Notes: generated by a model from the letters alone, not told the origin. A stretch of 64,000 nucleotides of DNA from Pedobacter soli (GCF_900101435.1 NZ_FMZH01000004.1:312615-376614); one strand, 5' to 3'; counted from the first letter of the stretch, positions 37,472-46,425 are shown. Numbers and translations: made by a program.

Positions 37472-38707
37472 ATGTTAAAAAATTACTTCAAAATCGCCAT
37501 AGCTGTACTCAAAAGGAGAAAGTTTTTCACCTTCGTCAGCTTATTCGGAATCAGCTTTACGCTAACTATTTTAATGGTTACCACTGCATTTATGGATAAA
37601 GTTTTAAGTCCCGATTACCCTGATCTAAAGCGCGAACGCTCGCTCTATGTAAGCAGTATGGAATATAAAAACACCAAAGAAGGCTGGATGAACCGTAGCG
37701 ACGTTTCTTATTACTTTTTCAGTCATTATGTTTCGACCTTGAAAAATGTAGATAAGATGGCTATTTCATCTAATCCCAAAGCTTCAAACGCCTATGTTAA
37801 CAATAAAAAGATTGTTATTGCCTATAAATACACCAATGCCGATTACTGGAATGTACTCGAATATCGCTTTCTGGCAGGTAAACCTTTTTCGCAAAAGGAA
37901 ATAGATAATGCCGATAAGGTGGCTGTTATTTCAGAGGAAACCCGGAAAGCTTATTTTGGTGATGCAAGCAATGTAATTGGCCGGTATATCTCGGCTGATA
38001 ATGTCAATTACCGTGTAATTGGTGTAGTGGCTAATGTTTCTAAAACCGTAAACAGCTTAAGTGGCGATATGTACCTGCCCTATACCGTGTCGACTTCAGA
38101 TTACAATAAACCTGATTTAATGGGCCCTTATAACGCCGTACTGCTGGCTAAAAGTAAAGCTGATGTGCCTAAAATGCAAAAGGAATTTCAGCAGATGATG
38201 CGGAGGGTACCCATACCTAAAGATTTTGACCGGGTATACAGTAATGCCGATCCCTTTTTCTCTTCAATGACGCGTAGAATAGCAGGCGATGGTGCCAATA
38301 ATGGTAAAACCCGGGTGGTTACCATCATGAGTATTTTTGTATTGCTCTTTTTGCTCTTACCAACCATTAACCTGGTTAACATTAACGTTACTCGTATCAT
38401 GGAACGTTCATCAGAAATCGGCGTTCGTAAGGCTTTCGGGGCTTCCTCTAAAACGCTGGTTTACCAGTTTATTGTCGAAAATATGATCCTGACTTTTTTA
38501 GGAGGCATTATCGGCATCATACTTTCCTTGTTGGCCATTTACCTCATTAACGGTGCAAATGTAATTTCCAATATGCGCCTTAGCATGAATCTAACCGTAT
38601 TGTTTTACAGTTTTATTGCCTGCGTGTTTTTTGGGTTAATTTCTGGCGTTTATCCGGCATGGAGAATGTCGAAATTAAATGTAGTGAAAGCACTTAAAGC
38701 GCAATAA
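37472..38707 (+). CDS. ABC transporter permease (FtsX/MacB-like), subunit 1
   Basis: This 411-aa permease has the MacB layout: one N-terminal membrane helix (about 17-37), a large extracytoplasmic MacB-PCD domain (about 40-270), then three C-terminal helices (about 285-310, 335-360 and 375-400) with the FtsX motif SEIGVRKAFGASSKTLVYQF. It ends in the typical PAWRMSKLNVVKALKAQ. Substrate is unknown. It should pair with the next gene product as a heterodimer. Confidence 0.92.
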   Translation: MLKNYFKIAIAVLKRRKFFTFVSLFGISFTLTILMVTTAFMDKVLSPDYPDLKRERSLYVSSMEYKNTKEGWMNRSDVSYYFFSHYVSTLKNVDKMAISSNPKASNAYVNNKKIVIAYKYTNADYWNVLEYRFLAGKPFSQKEIDNADKVAVISEETRKAYFGDASNVIGRYISADNVNYRVIGVVANVSKTVNSLSGDMYLPYTVSTSDYNKPDLMGPYNAVLLAKSKADVPKMQKEFQQMMRRVPIPKDFDRVYSNADPFFSSMTRRIAGDGANNGKTRVVTIMSIFVLLFLLLPTINLVNINVTRIMERSSEIGVRKAFGASSKTLVYQFIVENMILTFLGGIIGIILSLLAIYLINGANVISNMRLSMNLTVLFYSFIACVFFGLISGVYPAWRMSKLNVVKALKAQ

Positions 38708-38725
38708 TCTCAAATCGAAACCATT

Positions 38726-39910
38726 ATGATGTTCAGACATTTATTTAAATTAATATGGAACAAAAGGAAGCAGAATTTCCTGTTCCTCTCCGAAATACTC
38801 GTTTCCTTTATGGTAATATTTGCCGTATTTTCTTTTCTTACCTTCTACTACCAGAACTACAGCAAACCACTTGGTTTTGACTATAAAAAAGTATGGTCAA
38901 TCAGTTATGATAATGGCTTGTTAACCAAAAACCGCGATTCGCTCAACATCTTTTACGATAATTTGTATAAATCGTTAAAAGCGATGCCGCAGATTGAAGA
39001 AGTAACTTATACGGGGGCTAACTTCCCATACTCAAACAGTACCATGAGTACCGGATTGAATTCAAACGGTAAGAAGTTTAATCCCGTAAACAGTTATGTG
39101 GTGGGAGCCGACTATCAAAAGGTATGGAACATTAAACTGGTTGCCGGCAGATGGTTTTTACCAGAAGATGCGGTAACTAAAAATAAAAACTTCATTATTA
39201 ACGAAACGCTGAAAAAGCAAATGTTTGGTGAAGGCGATGCCATAGGTAAACTGATTGGCGATTACGACGATAAAGAAAAAATGAAGATTATTGGCGTAGT
39301 GCAGGATATTAAAGCAAATGGCGATTTCTGGCCTGCAGGTAACGCCATGTTTACCCGCCTGGACACCGGATACTTCAGGAATAACAGCCACATATTGGTT
39401 AAAGTTCGCGATGGAGCCGATGCTACTTTCGAAAGCCAGTTATACAAGTTCATGACCAATACAATGAAAAATTCGGTCGAAATACAGCACCTGAGCGAAA
39501 TGCGCGATGCTAAAAATGAAGTCACCATTATCCCGATGGTTATTTTTATCATCATTGCCAGTTTTCTCATCATCAACGTAGCATTAGGCTTGTTCGGCGT
39601 TTTATGGTACAATATTAATAAAAGAAGAAGCGAAATTGGCTTGCGGCGTGCCATAGGTGCCAGTGGGAGTTCAGTAAGCCTTCAATTGGTAATGGAGGCC
39701 ATGATTTTGGCAACCATGTCGCTCATGGTAGGCTGCTTTTTTGCCATTCAGTTTCCATTACTCAGCGTTTTTAATATTCCGGCAAGTGTATATATCGTGG
39801 CCATGTTGCTGTCTATTTTGTTTATTTACCTGTTGGTTTTTGCCTGCTCGTTATATCCCGGTAAACAGGCTGCAGGCATTCATCCGGCTATTGCATTGCA
39901 TGAAGAATAA
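38726..39910 (+). CDS. ABC transporter permease (FtsX/MacB-like), subunit 2
   Basis: This 394-aa paralogue of the preceding permease has the same layout: first helix at about 17-37, periplasmic domain, and C-terminal helices with RRSEIGLRRAIGASGSSVSLQLV. Two unequal permease subunits plus one ATPase suggest a heteromeric MacB-type exporter. It ends in PGKQAAGIHPAIALHEE. The response regulator gene starts 20 bp later, so sensor and pump are likely co-transcribed. Confidence 0.92.
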   Translation: MMFRHLFKLIWNKRKQNFLFLSEILVSFMVIFAVFSFLTFYYQNYSKPLGFDYKKVWSISYDNGLLTKNRDSLNIFYDNLYKSLKAMPQIEEVTYTGANFPYSNSTMSTGLNSNGKKFNPVNSYVVGADYQKVWNIKLVAGRWFLPEDAVTKNKNFIINETLKKQMFGEGDAIGKLIGDYDDKEKMKIIGVVQDIKANGDFWPAGNAMFTRLDTGYFRNNSHILVKVRDGADATFESQLYKFMTNTMKNSVEIQHLSEMRDAKNEVTIIPMVIFIIIASFLIINVALGLFGVLWYNINKRRSEIGLRRAIGASGSSVSLQLVMEAMILATMSLMVGCFFAIQFPLLSVFNIPASVYIVAMLLSILFIYLLVFACSLYPGKQAAGIHPAIALHEE

Positions 39911-39930
39911 TACTTATCTTAACTTCGTAT

Positions 39931-41304
39931 ATGATATTAATTGTTGATGATGATATTGCGGTAAGGACTTCGCTCTCGCTACTGCTAAAAAGCGCAGGGA
40001 ATGAAGTGCTTATCGCAGACGAAGCTGTTAAGGCTTTTGAAATTGTTAAAACACAGCATCCCGAGCTCATTATCCTTGACCTGAACTTTTCGATCGATAC
40101 TTCGGGAAAAGAAGGGATGGAACTGCTCAAAAAGATCAGAAATTTTGATGCAACGGTGCCAATTATCCTCATTACCGGCTGGGCGAGTATAGAACTGGCC
40201 GTGCAAGGCATGAAATTGGGTGCGAACGATTTTATTAATAAGCCCTGGGATAACGATTATGTGTTGCAATCGGTAAAAACCCTGCTTCAACTCAATCAGC
40301 AACAACCACAATCGCGTACACGTAAAGAGCTCGATAAAAAATACAACTTTAAGCAGATTATTGGCGAAGATGCCGGCCTGTTGAATATTTTAGAAACAAT
40401 TGGTCGTGTAGCCGGCACAAACGCATCGGTTTTAATTACAGGCGAGAGCGGTACCGGAAAAGAATTGATTGCCGAAGCCATACACGAGAACAGTAGCCGC
40501 GCAACAAAACCTTTCGTAAAGGTAAATCTGGGTGGTATTTCCGCTTCGTTATTTGAAAGTGAAATGTTTGGGCATGTACGTGGCGCCTTTACTGATGCTC
40601 GTTTTGATCGGGTGGGGCGCTTTGAAATGGCCAATAAGGGAACTATTTTTTTAGATGAAATCGGCGATCTGGAAACGGCTAGTCAGGTAAAGTTACTGCG
40701 TGTACTGCAAGACAGAACTTACGAGGTTTTGGGTAGCAGCCGTACCAAAACGGTTGATGCCCGCGTAGTTTGTGCAACCAATAAAAACCTGAACGAAATG
40801 GTTGCTACAGGTGTTTTCAGGGAAGACCTTTTATACCGTATTAACTTAATTACCATTCATTTGCCTGCGCTTAGGGAACGCGCTGCAGATATACCATTGC
40901 TGGTAAATTTCTTCATCAATAATATGAAAGAAATTTATAACCGCCCCGATTTAACGGTTTCAGGAGCGGCCATGCGCTGGTTGCAGCGCTTACCTTTGCC
41001 CGGCAATATCCGCCAGTTAAAAAACCTGGTCGAAAGAACGGTTTTAATCAGCCGGAATGAGGAGCTAGGTCCCGACGATTTTAAAGCCCAGTTGAATTTA
41101 TCGCCATTAAAAAACGAGCAGGTAAAATTACCGGGGGTGGGTACCATGACTTTAGACCAGATGGAGGCCGAAATGGTTAAGCAAGCCATGAATTTCCATA
41201 AAAACAGGATTACCAAAGCAGCTGCATCTTTGGGTATTACCCGGAATGCACTTTACCGTCGCCTGGAAAAATATCAAATTCCGTTTAATGAAGCTGAAGA
41301 CTAA
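39931..41304 (+). CDS. NtrC family sigma-54-dependent response regulator
   Basis: This 457-aa activator has a receiver domain (1-120: acidic pocket D6-D8, phospho-acceptor D50 in IILDLNF, K104), an AAA+ sigma-54 interaction domain (about 138-375: Walker A GESGTGKE at 171-178, Walker B TIFLDE) and a C-terminal Fis-type helix-turn-helix (AAASLGITRNALYRRLEKY). The sigma-54 contact loop reads GAFTDA (218-223) instead of the textbook GAFTGA. It should activate a sigma-54 promoter, probably that of the pump operon. The histidine kinase gene overlaps its end. Confidence 0.95.
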   Translation: MILIVDDDIAVRTSLSLLLKSAGNEVLIADEAVKAFEIVKTQHPELIILDLNFSIDTSGKEGMELLKKIRNFDATVPIILITGWASIELAVQGMKLGANDFINKPWDNDYVLQSVKTLLQLNQQQPQSRTRKELDKKYNFKQIIGEDAGLLNILETIGRVAGTNASVLITGESGTGKELIAEAIHENSSRATKPFVKVNLGGISASLFESEMFGHVRGAFTDARFDRVGRFEMANKGTIFLDEIGDLETASQVKLLRVLQDRTYEVLGSSRTKTVDARVVCATNKNLNEMVATGVFREDLLYRINLITIHLPALRERAADIPLLVNFFINNMKEIYNRPDLTVSGAAMRWLQRLPLPGNIRQLKNLVERTVLISRNEELGPDDFKAQLNLSPLKNEQVKLPGVGTMTLDQMEAEMVKQAMNFHKNRITKAAASLGITRNALYRRLEKYQIPFNEAED

Positions 41305-42553
41305 ATACATCCTTTTCCTGGTTATCCTGCACCTCATTTGTCTGGTGATGAGCTTTTTTATCTTCCAGGATAATAAGGTTGTTTTTATCCTTACAGAGGT
41401 GTTAATCATCATTTCGGTAATCATTTCACTCAACCTTTACAAGCAGCTTATCCAGCCACTTACTTATTTAAGGCAGGGTATTTCGGCTATAAAAGATCAG
41501 GATTTTAACGTCAAATTTTTGTTTACAGGCAAAAAAGAGGTCGATGAACTGGTAGATGTATATAACCGGATGATTGATGAATTGCGTAAAGAACGTACCA
41601 AACAGGAGGAACAACATTTTTTTCTCGAAAAACTGATCCAGACTTCGCCAACCAGCATCATTGTGTTAGATTTTGATGGACAGATTAAGCAAATTAACCC
41701 CATAGCTACTACGGTATTGCAAACTAATCCGGAGCTTTTATCACGTCATATTCAGGATATGGAAACCGGAACCTCCAGAACAATCCGCACGGATGGCTTG
41801 CGGACTTTTAAAATTCAGAAATCAAGGTTTATGGACCGTGGGTTCGAACGTGTTTTTGTGATGATGGAAGAAGTAACGGCTGAAATTTTTGAGGCCGAAA
41901 AAAATGTTTACAGCAAAGTCATTCGCATGATGGCCCATGAAGTAAACAATACCGTTGGTCCGGTAAATTCGATTATGAATACTGCTTTGGCGCAACAGCA
42001 TTTGTGGGTAAACGAAACCGACGATCAGCTTAAAAATGCCCTTAAAATCGCTATAGACCGTAACCAGAACCTCAATGTGTTTATGCGCAACTTTGCCGAT
42101 CTGGTTAAAATTCCCGTAGCTAAAAAAGAACAGGTAGATTTAATAGCCTTGCTAAAATCAGTGACTGAATTGATGTTTTTTCAAGCCAATGAAAAGCAGG
42201 TTAAATTTAAATTCGATTTACCCGTTGAGCCTTATATCATCCGGGCCGATGTGGAACAAATGGAGCAGGCGCTGATTAACATCGTAAAAAATGCCATTGA
42301 GGCTATTAGAAATGATGGTTTTATTCAGTTTACTGTAGATAAGCGTAGCAGAACTTTGGTTATTACCGATTCAGGCAAAGGTATTTCACCAGAAAATACA
42401 GCACATTTATTTAGTCCGTTCTTTAGCACTAAAAAAGACGGTCAGGGCATTGGTTTAACACTCGTTAGGGAAATTCTGCTCAACCATGGTTTCGAATTCT
42501 CATTAAAAACCTTCGGCGAAAAGGATACCCGTTTTACTATTAAGTTAATTTAA
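41288..42553 (+). CDS. NtrY/NtrB-like sensor histidine kinase
   Basis: This 421-aa inner-membrane kinase has two helices (about 6-26 and 32-50) with almost no periplasmic loop, a HAMP region (about 51-104), a PAS-like segment (about 112-200), HisKA with phospho-acceptor H217 (MMAHEVNNTVGP), and a HATPase domain (N-box NIVKNAIEAI, G-boxes DSGKGI and GQGIGL). The short loop suggests it senses a membrane or cytoplasmic signal. ATG 41288 is chosen because the hydrophobic helix follows at once; it overlaps the regulator gene by 17 bp. An earlier in-frame start would add residues encoded inside the regulator. Confidence 0.92.
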   Translation: MKLKTKYILFLVILHLICLVMSFFIFQDNKVVFILTEVLIIISVIISLNLYKQLIQPLTYLRQGISAIKDQDFNVKFLFTGKKEVDELVDVYNRMIDELRKERTKQEEQHFFLEKLIQTSPTSIIVLDFDGQIKQINPIATTVLQTNPELLSRHIQDMETGTSRTIRTDGLRTFKIQKSRFMDRGFERVFVMMEEVTAEIFEAEKNVYSKVIRMMAHEVNNTVGPVNSIMNTALAQQHLWVNETDDQLKNALKIAIDRNQNLNVFMRNFADLVKIPVAKKEQVDLIALLKSVTELMFFQANEKQVKFKFDLPVEPYIIRADVEQMEQALINIVKNAIEAIRNDGFIQFTVDKRSRTLVITDSGKGISPENTAHLFSPFFSTKKDGQGIGLTLVREILLNHGFEFSLKTFGEKDTRFTIKLI

Positions 42554-42601
42554 ATGCGGGAGGTTTACGGTGAGCACATCTTTTGAAATCCCTCAGCACA
42601 G

Positions 42602-42628
42602 ATCGTCATTGCCAGCTTGACTGGCAAT
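42602..42628. repeat. Short palindrome with ATCGTCATT edge
   Basis: ATCGTCATT (42602-42610) leads into ATTGCCAG-CTTGA-CTGGCAAT (42608-42628), a perfect 8-bp stem. It lies between the kinase gene and the DUF2461 gene and may end the efflux operon transcript, though no T-tract follows. Confidence 0.55.
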
Positions 42629-42686
42629 CTCAAGGTAATAGAATAACAAATCTAGAGTTTACCACACACCTTCCCTTTTTCCTCAC

Positions 42687-42694
42687 TATATTTG
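42687..42694 (+). promoter_or_regulatory. Candidate -7 box for the DUF2461 gene
   Basis: TATATTTG fits TAnnTTTG and lies 21 bp before ATG 42716. No clear -33. Confidence 0.45.
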
Positions 42695-42715
42695 ATTCCA
42701 TACTATACCTGAAAA

Positions 42716-43417
42716 ATGAGTAAAAACAACCCCGCTACCGTTACCATCCCCGCATCCAGCATCCAATTTCTTGCCCAATTAAAAGAAAACAATACCAGGG
42801 ATTGGTTTAATGCCCATAAAGATGAATTTGTAGCAGAGCAGACCCATATAGAAGAATTTGCTACGGCACTTCTGGGCATCCTCAACTTAACCGACGTAAT
42901 TGAAACGCCAAGCGGGAAGAAAAGCCTGTACCGCATTTATCGCGATACGCGTTTCTCTAAAGATAAAACACCATACAAATCGCACTGGAGTGGTAGTTTT
43001 AAACGTGCAACCAAACAAAGGAGAGGTGGTTATTATTTTCATATTGAGAAAGGCAACAGTTTTGTAGCTGGTGGATTCTGGGCACCATCGCCGGCAGATA
43101 TCAAGCTCATTAGAGAAGATATTGCTTTTGATGGCACACCTTTAAGAAAAATCATAGGCAGTAAGGATTTCATGGCCAATTTTGGCACATTAAAAGGCGA
43201 GCAGCTGGCCACGGCACCTAAAGGTTTTGCTAAAGATGATCCCGAAATTGATTTGCTACGATACAAACAGTTTCTTTTGGTACGGAAATTTGAAGATAAA
43301 GATGTGCTCGATCCAGGCTTTCTGCAACAAGCCGGGCAAACTTTTGCCGCCATGCGACCTTTCTTTGATTACATGAGTTCGGTATTGACCGGCGATGCCA
43401 ATGGCGAAACCGATTAA
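42716..43417 (+). CDS. DUF2461 (TIGR02453) family protein
   Basis: This 233-aa cytoplasmic protein belongs to a widespread family of unknown function, recognised by FLAQLKENNTRDWFNAHKDEF (21-residue region split here: FLAQLKENNT then RDWFNAHKDEF), IYRDTRFSKDKTPYKSHW, GGYYFHIEKGNSFVAGGFW and the final helical tail. Length is normal for the family. It has its own -7 box and a palindrome upstream, so it is probably monocistronic. Confidence 0.88.
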   Translation: MSKNNPATVTIPASSIQFLAQLKENNTRDWFNAHKDEFVAEQTHIEEFATALLGILNLTDVIETPSGKKSLYRIYRDTRFSKDKTPYKSHWSGSFKRATKQRRGGYYFHIEKGNSFVAGGFWAPSPADIKLIREDIAFDGTPLRKIIGSKDFMANFGTLKGEQLATAPKGFAKDDPEIDLLRYKQFLLVRKFEDKDVLDPGFLQQAGQTFAAMRPFFDYMSSVLTGDANGETD

Positions 43418-43476
43418 ATGATGTTTTAAGATGTAAGTAATATAAAAGTCTTTTTTTGAAATACATTTTTTAAAAT

Positions 43477-43488
43477 ATACCAAATGGT
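43477..43488 (+). promoter_or_regulatory. Candidate TetR operator, site 1
   Basis: ATACCAAATGGT contains the perfect palindrome ACCA-AA-TGGT and overlaps the spacer just upstream of the -7 box of the TetR gene. It matches site 2 (44116-44129, read on the other strand) at 10 of 12 positions. Autorepression is inferred. Confidence 0.4.
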
Positions 43489-43489
43489 T

Positions 43490-43497
43490 TAATTTTG
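43490..43497 (+). promoter_or_regulatory. -7 box of the TetR gene
   Basis: TAATTTTG matches TAnnTTTG. It places the transcript start near 43504, which favours ATG 43516 over the in-frame TTG at 43495. Confidence 0.5.
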
Positions 43498-43515
43498 AAG
43501 CTTAAATCTAAGATC

Positions 43516-44097
43516 ATGAATAAAGCAGAGCGCACCAGAAGATTTATTATCGAAAAATCAGCTACCATCATCAACAAAAAGGGGATGGCGGCAACATCGC
43601 TGAGCGATATTATGGAAGCGACTAAATTAACCAAGGGAGGGATTTATGGTAATTTCGAAAACAAGGATGAAATTTGTAAAGAGTCTTTCTTTTATTTAAC
43701 CACCTCGCTGGCTAATGTGTTGGATAGGGCTGTAGCCCAGGGTAGAACAGCCAAACAAAAACTTTTTAACCTGATTGAAGCCTATAAAAGTATTAAAACG
43801 GAAGATGGGGGATGTCCTTTATTGAATTTTGGTACCGAAGCTGACGATACTGATGAAAGCATGAAAGAATATGTCAAAAAAGGGATTCGTTCAGCACAGA
43901 AAAGGATTTTTAATATTGTAAGTGATGGCATTGAAGACGGAGAATTACGCGCAGAGCTGAACGCCAAAAACTTCAGCATTAAAACATTTGCAATGATTGA
44001 AGGGGCTATTCTATGCAGCAAAGTATTGGAAACCAGTGAACAAATGAATATCATCACGGATGCCATTAAAGCAGATTTTGAGTCGTATCTGATTTAA
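43516..44097 (+). CDS. TetR/AcrR family transcriptional regulator
   Basis: This 193-aa repressor-type protein has the N-terminal DNA-binding domain (about 1-50: MNKAERTRRFIIEKSA, then MAATSLSDIMEATKLTKGGIYGNF) and a C-terminal helical domain (about 80-190) of the TetR_C_6/AefR-like kind. The ATG at 43516 is preferred to an in-frame TTG at 43495, which would lie on the promoter box. The SDR gene follows on the same strand after 198 bp. Related palindromes upstream of both genes suggest it controls itself and the SDR. Confidence 0.9.
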   Translation: MNKAERTRRFIIEKSATIINKKGMAATSLSDIMEATKLTKGGIYGNFENKDEICKESFFYLTTSLANVLDRAVAQGRTAKQKLFNLIEAYKSIKTEDGGCPLLNFGTEADDTDESMKEYVKKGIRSAQKRIFNIVSDGIEDGELRAELNAKNFSIKTFAMIEGAILCSKVLETSEQMNIITDAIKADFESYLI

Positions 44098-44115
44098 TTT
44101 TTTTTGAAAAAATAA

Positions 44116-44129
44116 AGACCGATTGGTAT
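44116..44129 (+). promoter_or_regulatory. Candidate TetR operator, site 2
   Basis: AGACCGATTGGTAT contains ACC-GATT-GGT, a palindromic frame similar to that of several known TetR-family operators. It lies 18 bp after the TetR stop and upstream of the SDR gene. Confidence 0.4.
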
Positions 44130-44242
44130 AATTTAAATAACCAAATAGCAATTATCAAAGACCAATTAATAAATGTCCAATAAACAAAATACAATTACCA
44201 ATTAGTTAGTCAGAAGGTAATGTTAACCGAATTGGCTATAAA

Positions 44243-44277
44243 CCATTGACCAATGAACTAATGACTAATGAACTATT
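44243..44277. repeat. Degenerate heptad repeat
   Basis: Five units of 7 bp (CCATTGA, CCAATGA, ACTAATG, ACTAATG, AACTATT) lie directly before the SDR gene. The surrounding 44130-44290 has further scattered relatives. On the minus strand the units fall near the TYRATAG-like heptad of the other loci. Confidence 0.55.
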
Positions 44278-44295
44278 AAACCAATAAAAAATAAA

Positions 44296-45117
44296 ATGTC
44301 AAAAGTAATCTTAATCACAGGAGCTTCGCGCGGGTTTGGTAAAATCTGGACAGAAGCATTTTTAAAACGTGGCGATAAAGTAGCCGCTACAGTAAGAAAT
44401 CTCGAATCGCTGACAGACTTGAAAGCACAATATGGCGATCAGTTATTGCCCATTCAATTAGATGTAAACAACCGGGAGGCAAGTTTTGCGGAGGTTAACG
44501 AAGTGGCAGCTCATTTCGGACGGATTGATGTACTGATCAACAATGCAGGTTATGGCTTGTTTGGTGCAGTTGAAGAAACCAGCGAGATAGAAGCCCGTAA
44601 CCAAATGGAAACCAATTTCTTTGGCGTACTTTGGTTATCGCAAGCCGTATTGCCAATCATGCGTGTACAACAAAGCGGCCATATCATTCAGGTATCGAGC
44701 TTTTTAGGCTTGGTTACTTTGCCTGTATTGGGCATTTACAACGCTTCTAAATTTGCTGTAGAAGGTTTAAGCGAAACTTTGGCCAGCGAGGTAAAAGATT
44801 TTGGTATTCATGTTACCCTGGTTGAACCTAATGGCTACACTACCGACTGGGCAGGAGCTTCGGCAGCACAAACCACCAGTATTGATGCGTATAATCCGCT
44901 AAAACAAGGTTTCCAGGAAGCGGCATCAACTCCAGGTATCTTCGGCGATCCACAGGCGACAGCGGCACCCATACTCGATTTGGTTGATAATAGTAATCCT
45001 CCTTTGCGTGTGCTTTTCGGCAAATTTGCTTATACTGCTGTAACACAGGCTTACAAAGAACGCTTAAATGCTTTCGAAGCATGGAAAACTGTTTCTGAAG
45101 CAGCTCACGGGAATTAA
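44296..45117 (+). CDS. SDR family oxidoreductase
   Basis: This 273-aa Rossmann-fold enzyme is a classical short-chain dehydrogenase: cofactor motif TGASRGFG (8-15), NNAGYG (about 81-86), catalytic Ser in QVSSF and the YxxxK pair in YNASK. The Arg after the Gly-rich loop and in TVRN suggests NADP(H) preference. The family C-terminal extension of ketoreductase-like members (VEPNGYTTDW, then ERLNAFEAW) is present. Substrate is unknown. It is likely regulated by the TetR protein upstream and ends at a strong terminator. Confidence 0.92.
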   Translation: MSKVILITGASRGFGKIWTEAFLKRGDKVAATVRNLESLTDLKAQYGDQLLPIQLDVNNREASFAEVNEVAAHFGRIDVLINNAGYGLFGAVEETSEIEARNQMETNFFGVLWLSQAVLPIMRVQQSGHIIQVSSFLGLVTLPVLGIYNASKFAVEGLSETLASEVKDFGIHVTLVEPNGYTTDWAGASAAQTTSIDAYNPLKQGFQEAASTPGIFGDPQATAAPILDLVDNSNPPLRVLFGKFAYTAVTQAYKERLNAFEAWKTVSEAAHGN

Positions 45118-45127
45118 TTTTTTTTGC

Positions 45128-45161
45128 GCCCTATAAAAGACTGATCGGTCTTTTATAGGGC
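45128..45161 (+). terminator. SDR gene terminator
   Basis: A perfect 14-bp stem, GCCCTATAAAAGAC (45128-45141) with 45148-45161, closes the loop TGATCG. It is followed by TTTT and preceded by a run of T. The centre AGACTGATCGGTCT resembles TetR site 2, which may be coincidence. Confidence 0.8.
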
Positions 45162-45232
45162 TTTTAGGATAGTAATACAGTACTAAAAACTTACAGGAAA
45201 ATCATCATATCTTCAGTACTTATTAAAGGTTT

Positions 45233-46087
45233 TTAAGCGTTAATATCTGTCAGCTTAATTTTATAGGTGTTTTCGATCTTGTTGATACTTTGCTGATTGT
45301 TTACAGCATATTGTTTTAAATGATTCAGCTGTGTTTTCAAATAACCTGAGGCCAGGTAAACGGAAATCTTTTTGCGGATCTTATCGGCCAAAAAGATTTC
45401 GACCAGAATTAAAACAATTAGAAAAATAAAATGCCCGGTTATTAACGAATGTGTAGGCTGGGTACTTAACAAACCAAAATTCTTGGTCAGGTAATCGAAC
45501 AATAGCGGGATGCCTAAAATGGGTAGGAGGGCAACTAAGTTTGCCTTTAATTTTGTTTTTTGCTCTGCCGCGCGCAACTCGTCCAGTTTTTCGGCAATAT
45601 CGGTTAAACTTTCTGTTTTAGGTTGCGAGCGCTGCTGGTTTAGTTTTTCCTGCTGTTTTCCGTATTCGATATCAATTTCGCGTACATGGCTGATTAATGC
45701 GGTTTCGGCCTGGTTTAGTTTTTCCTGGTCGGCAACAATCAGCTCCTGCTCCGCAATCATTTTTTCCATAATTAGCAAATCGTCGGGTATCCCCCTCGAC
45801 ATTTTTTGCTCAGCAGCGATAATCCGGTTATCCAGCAGTTTGAATTGCTTTTTTAATTCTGCCAACTCGCCATCCCAATGCGTTTTCTTTAACTCATAAT
45901 CACTTTGAATGCGCATAGCCGAAGCCTTATGTTCAAACTTATTCAGGGCTTGCTCATTTAATTCAAAACGCTGGTATAACTGGATCAGCTTTGCAAAATT
46001 TTCGTGAACTGACTTTTCCTGATCAGCAAGTTGATCTTCAAACTGCAACAAATCTGCTTCGGAAAGCGGGGTTAAAGACATCGGCAT
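45233..46087 (-). CDS. Uncharacterised coiled-coil membrane protein
   Basis: This 284-aa protein has a long charged, heptad-rich N-terminal part (about 10-180, strongly predicted coiled coil by eye with many Glu/Gln/Lys/Leu), then two hydrophobic segments (about 183-202 and 218-237) and a basic C-terminal helix. The coil probably lies in the cytoplasm. I do not recognise a family. M4 is an alternative start. It has no operon partner; the KOW gene upstream is 134 bp away on the same strand. Confidence 0.75.
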   Translation of the reverse strand: MPMSLTPLSEADLLQFEDQLADQEKSVHENFAKLIQLYQRFELNEQALNKFEHKASAMRIQSDYELKKTHWDGELAELKKQFKLLDNRIIAAEQKMSRGIPDDLLIMEKMIAEQELIVADQEKLNQAETALISHVREIDIEYGKQQEKLNQQRSQPKTESLTDIAEKLDELRAAEQKTKLKANLVALLPILGIPLLFDYLTKNFGLLSTQPTHSLITGHFIFLIVLILVEIFLADKIRKKISVYLASGYLKTQLNHLKQYAVNNQQSINKIENTYKIKLTDINA

Positions 46088-46221
46088 ATTGCCGTTAAAA
46101 TTATAAAAATTATGCCATTAGTAGCCACTCAAATCACGATAGTGTAAGTTTTAGATGCAGATATTTGAAAGTAACTGTATGCTAGCGGGTTAATTTTAGT
46201 GATTGCGGTTTAGCTGGAAAA

Positions 46222-46425
46222 TTAATTGCCGGTGGGGCGGGTAACTACGACATTTCTTCCGAGTGTTTTAAAACGGTCAGAATTTTCCTGCACCACAGTG
46301 ATGGTAATATGGCCGGTTTTACTGGTATTGATATCTCTTACCGTACCCGATTTTCCTTTATGTGTACCGCCTACAACTAAACATTGATCGCCGTCTTTTA
46401 ACAATGAAGGGTCTTGAATATCCAT
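46222..46425 (-). CDS. KOW motif protein
   Basis: This 67-aa protein consists almost entirely of a KOW motif (DGDQCLVVGGTHKGKSGTVRDI at about 11-32; here split as DGDQCLVVGG and THKGKSGTVRDI), the RNA- and protein-binding loop found in ribosomal proteins L24/L26/S4e and NusG. With no second domain, it may bind rRNA, a nascent complex or another protein. A stand-alone KOW protein is unusual but seen in Bacteroidota. Confidence 0.8.
   Translation of the reverse strand: MDIQDPSLLKDGDQCLVVGGTHKGKSGTVRDINTSKTGHITITVVQENSDRFKTLGRNVVVTRPTGN

Noticed and set aside
41246..41287. Earlier start for the histidine kinase
   Set aside because: The added residues overlap the regulator gene's helix-turn-helix region and precede a clear start followed by a membrane helix.
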